Shown here: piece by piece, positions 16,230-23,876 of the stretch
Layout of the letters: each line of letters starts with the position of its first letter
Position numbering within the stretch: position 1 is the first letter of the stretch
Source of the DNA: Anaerolineaceae bacterium UBA4890
Lineage (GTDB): Bacteria; Chloroflexota; Anaerolineae; Anaerolineales; Anaerolineaceae
Direction of reading: 5' to 3'
Assembly (NCBI GenBank): GCA_002399085.1
Contig: DHCY01000044.1
Span: forward strand, 1 to 64,000
Length of the DNA: 64,000 bases
The notes under the pieces: generated by a model
Told to the model about the DNA's origin: nothing
Databases searched by the model: none
Seen by the model: only the letters and a program-made list of their open reading frames with translations
Translations under genes and position numbers: made by a program

Positions 16230-17768
16230 ATGTTAACAGACGAATTTTCCGAACTTGAAGAGCAAAGACTGAACAAACTCGAAAAAATGCGGGAGCAGGG
16301 CGTAGAGCCCTACCCGACGCGTTCGCATAAGGACCATAGCAACGCCGACGCAATCGTTGCTTTTGAAAAAGCCGAAGCAGATGGTTCAACAGAACCAGTG
16401 GAAGTTGTATTTGCAGGACGTTTACGCGCGATCAGAAATATGGGTAAGTTAAGTTTTGCCCACATTGAGGACCGCAGTGGCAAAGTTCAGCTTCTCTTCC
16501 GAGTTAACGAACTCGGTGAAGAAAAATTGGATGAATTCGTTCGGTTTTATGACCTGGGAGATTTTATTGAAGCCAGTGGCACTATGTTTCGCACCCGCCG
16601 GGGTGAAGTAACCCTGCAGGTAGCGGATTTTCGCATGCTGGCAAAAGCGCTCTTGCAGCTGCCGGCAGACAAAGATGAAGTGGTTGATGGCGAAGTGGTA
16701 CGCCATGCCCAGTTGAGCGACCCCGAGACGCGTTATCGCCAGCGCTATGTAGATCTGGCAGTCAACCCCGAAGTACGCGAAATCTTTAAAATCCGTGCAA
16801 AAACAGTGAAAGCTTTAAGGGAATTTTTGGATGAGCGCGGATTCCTTGAGGTTGAAACCCCCATTCTGCAACCGATTTACGGCGGGGCAGCAGCCAAACC
16901 GTTCACAACCTACCACAACCAGCTTCATCAGGAACTGTACCTGCGTATCAGTTTTGAGCTTTATCTGAAACGTCTGTTGGTGGGTGGGCTGGACCGTGTA
17001 TACGAAATAGGGCGCGATTTTAGAAATGAAGGCGTCTCCTTTAAACACAACCCCGAATTCACGCAGCTCGAGTTCTACATGGCATATGCCGATTACATGA
17101 AAATCATGGAGATCACCGAACAGATGGTCTCGCAGGTTGCCCAAAAAGTGCTCGGAACCATGAAAATTCAGTACGATGGCAACGAAATCGACCTAACGCC
17201 ACCCTGGAACCGCCTGCAAATCCGCCAGGGTCTGATCGACCAGGCTGGTATCGATATCCAGCAGTACCTGGATGCCGAGTCTTTGGAGGCGGTCATGCGT
17301 GAAAAGAAAATCGACTTCAAACCAGGTGTCTCAAGAGGTAAATTGATCAATACCTTGCTCGAGACCTTCCTGGAACCGATCATGATCCAACCGACATTCC
17401 TCTATGACTACCCGCGCGATATTTCACCGCTGGCAAAAGCAAAGCCCGAAGACCCCACCACCGTGGAACGCTTTGAAGGCTACATTGGCGGTATGGAACT
17501 GTGCAATGCCTTCACCGAGTTGAACGACCCTCTCGACCAGGAACAACGCTTCCTTGAGATGGGGCATACTTACGCTGAAGACGAAGAAGAACTCAACCCC
17601 ATGGACGAAGACTACCTGCGGGCAATGGCATATGGCATGCCTCCCAACGGCGGGCTGGGGCTGGGCGTCGACCGTTTTGTGATGCTCCTGACCGGGCAAC
17701 ACACCTTGCGTGAGGTGATCTTGTTCCCCCATTTACGCGACGCAGACCAGGACAACAAGAAATCTTGA
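16230..17768 (+). CDS. lysS: Lysyl-tRNA synthetase, class II
   Basis: A 512-residue class II aminoacyl-tRNA synthetase charging tRNA-Lys. An N-terminal OB-fold anticodon-binding domain (about 60-160) precedes the catalytic core with motif 1 (FLEVETPILQPI), motif 2 (GRDFRNEGVSFKHNPEF) and motif 3 (GLGLGVDRFVMLLTG). The GGAAAKPF segment near residue 215 matches the family. The start at 16230 is preceded by AAAGGACA. Confidence 0.97.
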   Translation: MLTDEFSELEEQRLNKLEKMREQGVEPYPTRSHKDHSNADAIVAFEKAEADGSTEPVEVVFAGRLRAIRNMGKLSFAHIEDRSGKVQLLFRVNELGEEKLDEFVRFYDLGDFIEASGTMFRTRRGEVTLQVADFRMLAKALLQLPADKDEVVDGEVVRHAQLSDPETRYRQRYVDLAVNPEVREIFKIRAKTVKALREFLDERGFLEVETPILQPIYGGAAAKPFTTYHNQLHQELYLRISFELYLKRLLVGGLDRVYEIGRDFRNEGVSFKHNPEFTQLEFYMAYADYMKIMEITEQMVSQVAQKVLGTMKIQYDGNEIDLTPPWNRLQIRQGLIDQAGIDIQQYLDAESLEAVMREKKIDFKPGVSRGKLINTLLETFLEPIMIQPTFLYDYPRDISPLAKAKPEDPTTVERFEGYIGGMELCNAFTELNDPLDQEQRFLEMGHTYAEDEEELNPMDEDYLRAMAYGMPPNGGLGLGVDRFVMLLTGQHTLREVILFPHLRDADQDNKKS

Positions 17769-17834
17769 TTGTTATTAAGTTAGAATTAAGGTCAGTAGCG
17801 CCGGTTTCTTGCTGGCGCAGGACTTGCAACAAAG

Positions 17835-18452
17835 ATGTTTATGGAAGAGTCACTTCTGATCGAGAAGGCTGCTGATGGCGATCTGGACGCGTTTAACCAG
17901 CTTGTTTTGACCTACCAGGAGCTCGCATTCAACGTTGCTTACCGCATCATGGCAGATGAAGCTGCCGCGGCAGATGCCACCCAGGAAGCCGTAATCTCTA
18001 TGTACCGAAAACTGGATGCCTACCGGGGCGGTTCGTTCAAAGCCTGGTTCTTGCGCATTGTCACCAACGCCTGTTATGACGAGCTGCGCAGGCAAAAACG
18101 TCGTCCAACCATCCCGCTTGAGCCGGAAACAGACGAGGGCGACCCAATTGAATCACCAATTTGGATCGAAGACCAATCGCCCGGGTTGGAAGAAACGATC
18201 ATGAATGCCCAACTCGAAAAAGCAATCCAGGACTGTATTAATAGACTAAACGAAAAACATCGGGTCGTGATGATAATGATCGATGTCTCGGGGCAGGATT
18301 ATGAAACCGTGGCAGAGATTATTCAAAGTCCATTGGGAACGGTGAAGAGCCGGCTTAGCCGCGCACGTTTGAAGATGCAGGAATGTTTGCAGTCAGCAGG
18401 GGAACTTTTGCCTGATCAATTTCGTCTAAATAGCGAGGAAAATGATGATTAG
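17835..18452 (+). CDS. ECF-type RNA polymerase sigma factor
   Basis: A 205-residue sigma-70 family extracytoplasmic-function factor. Region 2 contains ADATQEAVISMYRKLDAYRGG and a DNA-melting FKAWFLRIVTNACYDELRR segment. Region 4 is the helix-turn-helix ETVAEIIQSPLGTVKSRLSRAR. Region 3 is absent, as expected for the ECF class. ATG codons at 17835 and 17841 are both possible starts; neither has a strong ribosome site. Its 3' end overlaps the next gene by 11 bp, the usual arrangement for a sigma/anti-sigma pair. Confidence 0.92.
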   Translation: MFMEESLLIEKAADGDLDAFNQLVLTYQELAFNVAYRIMADEAAAADATQEAVISMYRKLDAYRGGSFKAWFLRIVTNACYDELRRQKRRPTIPLEPETDEGDPIESPIWIEDQSPGLEETIMNAQLEKAIQDCINRLNEKHRVVMIMIDVSGQDYETVAEIIQSPLGTVKSRLSRARLKMQECLQSAGELLPDQFRLNSEENDD

Positions 18453-19404
18453 GCAAGAAAATGTTACCTCCAGGGACCTGGAATTATTGAATGTTGCTCT
18501 CGACCATGCGCTGACACCCCAGGAGCAGGTCGAGTTCGATAAGCGTTTGAGCGAATGCCCCTATCTGATAACCCTCTTTCAGCAGCAAAGACGACTTAAG
18601 AATGTGATGGGGCAGTTGCCCAGCTGCAAAGTTCCGCATAATTTCACCCTGACCCGCGCCGAAGCACGCAAGGCAAAACGAGGCGGATTCCTGCAGCCAT
18701 TGTTTGGCTGGGCAAGCGCAATCTCGGCGCTATTGGTTGTCGTTATCTTCGGCAGTCAATTGATTTTCAACAATGTATCTCTGACAGCTCCGATGAGCGA
18801 TGACAGCACTGAAACCACATTGCTCCAGGAAGATTCCCCCATGGCTGCGATGACTGAAGAGGGCGCCAGTGTGAAGATTATGGCGTCTGAGCCGGTTTAC
18901 CTGTTGAATTGGGCGGGCGGTTATGGCGATATCGGTGGAAAAGGCGGCGGAAGTGACGTATATGATACGGGTGGGGTGAGTATTAATATCTATATCAACC
19001 CCGACGATTTTTACACCGGAGATGCCGTCGCAATGGAAGGTGCGGGCGCTGGAGAAATCGTGGAGGAGGTTCCGCTTGAAGATGTGATGATGACCGCTCC
19101 TCAGGCAGAAGAACTGCCCGAACCAGAAACCCTGCCAGGGGCAACACAAAGATCAACTCCTGTACCTCAGGTCAAGCGTGAAGCCCCCCGGATCTACGGT
19201 CTCGACCCGGAAAAAGCAGGAACGGTTTTGAAGATGACACCCGATTCAAGCCCCGCTCAGCCCGAGAACGCCACTTTAGAGCAGGCACGCTCTGGGAATG
19301 AAGCCAATAGCAAGCCAGGTATTCCGATTCAGGTCAGCATCGGTTTGCTCGCCGCTGCACTGATTTTTGGTTTGATCTGGCTGCACCTGAAAGTCAAACG
19401 CTGA
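18442..19404 (+). CDS. Putative anti-sigma factor, membrane protein
   Basis: A 320-residue protein. Residues 1-60 resemble the anti-sigma fold of the zf-HC2 group (LDHALTPQEQVEFDKRLSECP) but lack its paired cysteines. One transmembrane helix (about 90-110) separates this from a long acidic, Gly/Pro-rich extracytoplasmic part. A second hydrophobic helix at the C terminus (about 295-315) precedes a KVKR tail. The assignment rests mainly on the 11-bp overlap with the ECF sigma gene. A proteolysis target for a membrane protease is conceivable but not shown. Confidence 0.72.
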   Translation: MMIRQENVTSRDLELLNVALDHALTPQEQVEFDKRLSECPYLITLFQQQRRLKNVMGQLPSCKVPHNFTLTRAEARKAKRGGFLQPLFGWASAISALLVVVIFGSQLIFNNVSLTAPMSDDSTETTLLQEDSPMAAMTEEGASVKIMASEPVYLLNWAGGYGDIGGKGGGSDVYDTGGVSINIYINPDDFYTGDAVAMEGAGAGEIVEEVPLEDVMMTAPQAEELPEPETLPGATQRSTPVPQVKREAPRIYGLDPEKAGTVLKMTPDSSPAQPENATLEQARSGNEANSKPGIPIQVSIGLLAAALIFGLIWLHLKVKR

Positions 19405-19445
19405 GTATCTCTCTCTAGAATTCTTCATAAAAAAAACCTAAGTAA

Positions 19446-19482
19446 ACAAAACAACCTCCGATCAAACAGAGGTTGTTTTTGT
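19446..19482. terminator. Bidirectional terminator between anti-sigma gene and secreted protein gene
   Basis: AACAACCTC and GAGGTTGTT form a 9-bp stem followed by TTTTT on the plus side and by TTGTTTTGTTT on the minus side. It can end both convergent transcripts. Confidence 0.8.
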
Positions 19483-19505
19483 GTTACCAAAACTATTCTT
19501 TACGC

Positions 19506-19982
19506 TTAGCGATTGACCGATTTATAGGCATATTCGATACTTGTGCTGATAAGCGAATAGGTGATTTTTGCGCTTGTAGGTCTCTTGATCGGCAATCCTG
19601 GGCTGGGAATTAACTCTTTACCGCACCGGTAATCGCCTTTAAGCGCGCCCGGGTTGGAAAGATAGATTTTTTCATTGTTGACCACGACAAAGGCATACTC
19701 TATGTCATAGTATCCTGAATCCAGAGTATCTGTGAAATAGACCACGGTAGCTTTCCCGATATCATTGGATGGCGGGATCTTTCCATACTTGTAAACAAGC
19801 TCTGAGATTACATCCCCTATTGAAATATTTTCTAGTACGAATTGAATTTCCACTTTTTCTCCAGCACACTTAACTTGTGAAAGAGTTAAAAGGGGCTCTT
19901 GGCTTGTGCTGGCTGCTTCTCCCAGCTGGGCAAAAGACGCAAGTAAAAGAATGGCAATCAGTAGAGTTGATATAGCTTTCAT
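19506..19982 (-). CDS. Secreted protein of unknown function, paralogue of the neighbouring gene
   Basis: A 158-residue protein with a clear signal peptide (residues 1-23, cleaved near GEA-A). The mature part is one domain of about 110 residues shared with the gene at 20262-21218. Common features include LSxxxCxGxxVExxFVL, YGxIPP, FTD, GYYxI and LSNPGAxxGxYxC. Two conserved cysteines may form a disulfide. Unlike its paralogue it has neither the Thr-Pro linker nor a sorting signal, ending in a short hydrophilic tail, so it is probably released. Both genes also share upstream sequence and an AAAGG ribosome site, pointing to tandem duplication. Confidence 0.75.
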   Translation of the reverse strand: MKAISTLLIAILLLASFAQLGEAASTSQEPLLTLSQVKCAGEKVEIQFVLENISIGDVISELVYKYGKIPPSNDIGKATVVYFTDTLDSGYYDIEYAFVVVNNEKIYLSNPGALKGDYRCGKELIPSPGLPIKRPTSAKITYSLISTSIEYAYKSVNR

Positions 19983-20209
19983 AGTACAACCTTTCTTGTA
20001 ATTTTAAAGAAACAAACTAAGAATCCAAATTATACTGCCCCGTTTTCGGAACTTATATAAATTGTATAAGGTATGTAGACACTAATGGGAAAGTCCTGTT
20101 GGCGTTTTGGGGAGGAGTTGTCGACTGGCTATCGGTCTGGTTAGCTTGTTTTTGGAATTTTAACCGCCGTGTTTTTAACTGAATTCTATGTAAAGATCAA
20201 AAAGATTAA

Positions 20210-20246
20210 ACAAAACAACCCCTGGATTTTTATCAGGGGTTGTCTT
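20210..20246 (-). terminator. Terminator of the sortase-substrate gene
   Basis: ACAACCCCTG (20215-20224) pairs with CAGGGGTTGT (20234-20243). On the minus strand the stem is followed by TTGTTTTG. It lies just after the stop codon at 20262. Confidence 0.75.
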
Positions 20247-20261
20247 TACTTTACTTTAGGG

Positions 20262-21218
20262 TTACTTTTTTGTTCCTTTTGCAGCATATTCTTTGCGCAA
20301 GATTGTGTTCAGGGCAATCCCCAGCCCAAGGGTTGCAAACCCTGCGATTGCAATGCCAGGTCCCAGGAAACTGTCATCATTACCTGTGTTCGGCACCGAG
20401 AAGGTGGCTGTGGCTATTGGCTGTGTCGGCGTGACACCAGGGGCATCTGTTGGTGTTGGATACGTTGGGGTAGGTGTCCCCCCTGGATCTTCTGGTGTGA
20501 TTTCGGATGTTGGCGTTGGCAGCGTTGGAGTTTCAGTCGGAACAACCGGCGTGTCGGTGGGCGTGTTAGTCGGGACAACCGGTGTGTCCGTCGGTGTGCT
20601 GGTGGGCGTATTGGTTGGAACAACCGGCGTGTCCGTGGGTGTGTTGGTGGGCGTGTTGGTCGGGACAACTGGCGTGTCCGTGGGTGTGTTGGTGGGCGTG
20701 TTGGTCGGGACAACTGGCGTGTCTGTGGGTGTGCTGGTAGGCGTATTGGTTGGAGCAACCGGCGTATCCGTGGGAGTGCTGGTGGGCGTATTGGTTGGAG
20801 CAACCGGCGTGTCGGTGGGTGTGCTGGTAGGCGTATTTGTAGGTGTACTGGTGGGCTCTACCTGGCAGCCATAATAACCAGCATAAGCACCGGGATTGCT
20901 TAGTGTCACTTCGATGCCGTTCACCCATACCGAAGCACTGGTTATGTTGTAGTACCCAGGCGTCACGTTGTCAGTAAAATGCACAACATTGCCGGTCCGA
21001 GGACCAGGCGGTATAACACCGTATGTGTATGTCAGATTAGAGATGTCATCCCCTTCACTGGTGAAAAGTAATACAAAGTGAACCTCAACATAATCCCCAA
21101 GACACTCTATGTGCGAGAGGTTCAGTTGATAATTTTGAATTGCTGTCACGGGTTGCTCCACCTGGCTCAGTGGAATGAGTAAAGCAAGTGCAATCAGGAT
21201 GGTAGTAATCGTTTTCAT
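20262..21218 (-). CDS. Surface protein with sortase-type VPNTG anchor and Thr-Pro repeat stalk
   Basis: A 318-residue cell-surface protein. A signal peptide (about 1-27) leads to the same roughly 110-residue domain as in the upstream paralogue, then a stalk of Thr/Pro repeats with seven TDTPV units, and finally a sorting signal: VPNTG, a hydrophobic helix (FLGPGIAIAGFATLGLGIAL) and a basic tail. The arrangement matches class-type LPXTG substrates with V in place of L. The sortase gene directly upstream in the same orientation is the obvious partner. The function of the N-terminal domain is unknown. Confidence 0.85.
   Translation of the reverse strand: MKTITTILIALALLIPLSQVEQPVTAIQNYQLNLSHIECLGDYVEVHFVLLFTSEGDDISNLTYTYGVIPPGPRTGNVVHFTDNVTPGYYNITSASVWVNGIEVTLSNPGAYAGYYGCQVEPTSTPTNTPTSTPTDTPVAPTNTPTSTPTDTPVAPTNTPTSTPTDTPVVPTNTPTNTPTDTPVVPTNTPTNTPTDTPVVPTNTPTSTPTDTPVVPTNTPTDTPVVPTETPTLPTPTSEITPEDPGGTPTPTYPTPTDAPGVTPTQPIATATFSVPNTGNDDSFLGPGIAIAGFATLGLGIALNTILRKEYAAKGTKK
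20520..20850 (-). repeat. In-gene 45-bp tandem repeats encoding a Thr-Pro stalk
   Basis: About six 45-bp units encode 15-residue blocks of the type PTNTPTSTPTDTPVV. One unit is shortened. High identity between units suggests recent expansion and a length that may vary between strains. On the opposite strand the same DNA produces artefactual Gly/Val-rich reading frames. Confidence 0.85.
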
Positions 21219-21339
21219 AGCTAACCTTTCAAATATCTTAACAAACCTAATGGACGAAATTTTACTATCCCTCAGTTTTCAGTTCTATATAATGTATAGG
21301 GTGTGTATAAGCTGTCTGATGAGTGATGCGGGCTTTGGA

Positions 21340-22242
21340 TTAGTTCATCGGGAAGACGCCGAGCGGCGTAACTTTGCCAATAACCACGAAACGCTGTCCC
21401 TGCCAGTCGTTGGTACAGGTGTAGAGTGTGACCAGTTTATCCCTGGGAGAGAGCTCGATTTCAGATTCAATTAGTGAATTCTGGTTTATTTCTTGAATAA
21501 GGCTGCGGAATTCCATATCCGAACGGAAGTCGACATCCAGATAGGTGATGTCTGTCTCAGAAACGACGATACCGGCGGCAATATCTACCCTGTAAACCTG
21601 TTCAGGTGTGTAGAGATAGTAGTAGGGGTTCTGCTCAAAAAAGTGCTGATCTTTGTACCACACCAGGTTGCTAAACATAAGTCCGTTATCAAAATTGTGT
21701 CCATAGATGATCGTGTTGCGATCAGTGAAATCGGTTTTATTTCGGAAGTCAAAAAAGATCGAGCCCATTGCTTTGTATGATAGATCAATGTCACGTGTCA
21801 GATAGTGTTCGTTATCAGGCGGCAACACAACCGGGAGGTCCACGCGGATGGAATCGTTTCGGATCCATGCCTGGACGGCAGGATTGATACTCTGCCAGGC
21901 AGCGAAGTCGATATCGACCTGCGAGAGCGCTTGCTGAAGCTCTGCGGCGTGCGGGTTAGGGGTGGAAGTGGGCAATTTTGTGGCAGTTGGGATCAACAAC
22001 TTTTGCCCGGCAACGGACGGCAGGCGTGTAGGCGTAGGGCTGGGGGTAGCGCTTGGTTGAGCTGTGGCAGTCAGGTAGAAGTTTGCCATCTGGGTGGCAA
22101 CTTGCTGGGCTTGCCGGGTTGCTTCCTGGATGGGGCGGTTCTCGGCTTCTACGTATTGCACAGCAAAACTAACCGTCAAAGCGGATGAGAGCAAAAATAG
22201 CACGCTCAACACGACAACCAATAGCTTTCGTTTCAGTTTCAT
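21340..22242 (-). CDS. Sortase, class B-like
   Basis: A 300-residue membrane-anchored transpeptidase. An N-terminal transmembrane helix (about 7-28) is followed by a Thr/Pro/Ser linker and the sortase barrel. The catalytic residues are His182 (IIYGHNF), Cys276 (TLYTCT) and Arg284 (GQRFVV). The spacing and the insertion between the histidine and cysteine resemble class B. Its likely substrate, with VPNTG, is the next gene downstream. The peptidoglycan or surface acceptor used in a Chloroflexota envelope is not known. Confidence 0.9.
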   Translation of the reverse strand: MKLKRKLLVVVLSVLFLLSSALTVSFAVQYVEAENRPIQEATRQAQQVATQMANFYLTATAQPSATPSPTPTRLPSVAGQKLLIPTATKLPTSTPNPHAAELQQALSQVDIDFAAWQSINPAVQAWIRNDSIRVDLPVVLPPDNEHYLTRDIDLSYKAMGSIFFDFRNKTDFTDRNTIIYGHNFDNGLMFSNLVWYKDQHFFEQNPYYYLYTPEQVYRVDIAAGIVVSETDITYLDVDFRSDMEFRSLIQEINQNSLIESEIELSPRDKLVTLYTCTNDWQGQRFVVIGKVTPLGVFPMN

Positions 22243-22307
22243 TTGGAATGAATAGTAGCCTTTTTACTTTATAGTTGTCAAGGCAAGATGCTACAGAGTT
22301 TATACAA

Positions 22308-22338
22308 AAAAAAAGCAGAGATTATGTCTGCTTCTTTT
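22308..22338 (-). terminator. Terminator after metK
   Basis: AAGCAGA (22313-22319) and TCTGCTT (22327-22333) form the stem. On the minus strand the hairpin is followed by a run of nine T residues. Confidence 0.8.
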
Positions 22339-22368
22339 TGATGGTGTTATGTTTTGGAGGATAGGTTC

Positions 22369-23601
22369 TTAGTTAACAGGGCCAGCCGCTTCACGCAGCG
22401 CGGCGGCTTTGTCGGTTTTTTCCCAGGTGAGGTCCAGGTCATCGCGTCCGAAGTGACCATAGCTGGCAAGCTGGCGGTAAATTGGGCGCAGAAGGTCCAG
22501 GTCGCGGATGATAGCGCGCGGGCGCAGGTCAAACACCTGGCTGATTGCCTCGGCAATTTTGTCGTCATCGACTGTTCCGGTTCCAAAAGTCTCCACATTG
22601 ATGCTCAGCGGCTCAGGGACACCAATGGCATAAGACACCTGGACCTCGCAGCGCGATGCCAAGCCAGCCGCAACCACATTTTTGGCAACCCAGCGGGCAG
22701 CGTAGGCAGCAGAGCGGTCGACCTTTGTCGGGTCTTTTCCGCTGAAAGCGCCGCCGCCATGACGACCCATGCCGCCATAGGTATCGACGATGATCTTCCG
22801 CCCGGTCAGACCGGCATCGCCCATCGGTCCACCGATAACAAAGCGCCCGGTGGGGTTGACATAAATTTTGGTGTCGGCATCGATCAGTTCAGTGGGAATG
22901 GTGGGTTTGATGACGTGTTCGATGACATCAGCGCGGATCCGTTCGTTGCTCAATTCGACATCATCGAATTTGTCTGCATGCTGGCTGGAGATGACGATGG
23001 TGTGAATGCGAACCGGTTTGCCATAGTGGTATTCAACCGTCACCTGGCTTTTACCGTCGGGGTACATCCAGGCAAGGGTGCCGTTTTTGCGCACTTCCGC
23101 CATGCGGCGGGTGAGTTTGTGCGCATAATAAATTGGCATGGGCATGAGCGTCTCAGTTTCGTCACAGGCAAAACCAAACATCATGCCCTGGTCGCCTGCG
23201 CCGCCGGCAGCCACCTCGGCTTCTGTATAATTGAAGTCGGCGGTCTTGCCGTTGCGGTCAACGCCCTGGGCAATATCGGGAGACTGGTTTGCCAGTGCCA
23301 CCAAGACGCCGCAGGTACTGCCATCGAAACCTTTTTTGCCGCGGTCATAGCCTATATCATTGACAACCTGGCGTACCAGGGCATCGATGTCGACGTAAGT
23401 CTTTGTAGTAACTTCGCCATAGGTGAGCACGAAACCGGTTTTAATGGCGGTTTCGCAGGCAACGCGGCTGGATTTATCATCTTTGATCATGGCATCCAGG
23501 ATGGCATCGCTGATCTGATCACAAATTTTATCGGGATGACCTTCGGTCACCGATTCAGAGGTGAACAGATATTTGGGTGATTTCATAAATGTTGTTGTCA
23601 A
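22369..23601 (-). CDS. metK: S-adenosylmethionine synthetase
   Basis: A 410-residue methionine adenosyltransferase that makes SAM from methionine and ATP. Family signatures are present: FTSESVTEGHPDKICDQISD at the N terminus, GAGDQGMMFGFA in the middle, and GGAFSGKDPTKVDRSAAY later. The ribosome site AGGAGG (23607-23612 on the minus strand) lies 5 nt from TTG at 23601 but 20 nt from the ATG at 23586, so the TTG is the better start. The leader carries a SAM-I riboswitch with a terminator, giving direct feedback control by the product. Confidence 0.97.
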   Translation of the reverse strand: MTTTFMKSPKYLFTSESVTEGHPDKICDQISDAILDAMIKDDKSSRVACETAIKTGFVLTYGEVTTKTYVDIDALVRQVVNDIGYDRGKKGFDGSTCGVLVALANQSPDIAQGVDRNGKTADFNYTEAEVAAGGAGDQGMMFGFACDETETLMPMPIYYAHKLTRRMAEVRKNGTLAWMYPDGKSQVTVEYHYGKPVRIHTIVISSQHADKFDDVELSNERIRADVIEHVIKPTIPTELIDADTKIYVNPTGRFVIGGPMGDAGLTGRKIIVDTYGGMGRHGGGAFSGKDPTKVDRSAAYAARWVAKNVVAAGLASRCEVQVSYAIGVPEPLSINVETFGTGTVDDDKIAEAISQVFDLRPRAIIRDLDLLRPIYRQLASYGHFGRDDLDLTWEKTDKAAALREAAGPVN

Positions 23602-23621
23602 ATTAACCTCCTCAGGTTAGG

Positions 23622-23652
23622 TAAAAAAAAAGCCCCTGTAAGTGAGGGGCAT
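23622..23652 (-). terminator. Expression-platform terminator of the SAM riboswitch
   Basis: GCCCC (23632-23636) and GGGGC (23646-23650) form a GC stem followed on the minus strand by a run of nine T residues. It lies between the aptamer and the metK ribosome site, so SAM binding should favour premature termination. Confidence 0.88.
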
Positions 23653-23672
23653 TCCGCAAGGTATGCTTTAGC

Positions 23673-23768
<96 letters not shown>

Positions 23769-23794
23769 CGCCACAAGGGCTGTTATTAGCACGT

Positions 23795-23823
23795 TTTATA
23801 CCACAAGCCTTTTGGAATAGCAA
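23795..23823 (-). promoter_or_regulatory. Promoter for the riboswitch-metK transcript
   Basis: On the minus strand TTGCTA (23823-23818) and TATAAA (23800-23795) are separated by 17 bp. Transcription would begin near 23788, 20 nt before the aptamer. Confidence 0.6.
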
Positions 23824-23876
23824 GGGTGGTAACAAATTACCAAATTTTCATTTAACGGAATTACGACATAGGTTTG

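Noticed and set aside
20169..20903. Long Gly/Val-rich and Arg/Cys-rich reading frames on the plus strand
   Set aside because: They are the complementary reading of the 45-bp Thr-Pro repeat in the surface-protein gene; no ribosome site and no family match.
22354..23580. A 408-codon open frame opposite metK
   Set aside because: Antisense shadow of a highly conserved gene with matching codon phase; composition follows metK.
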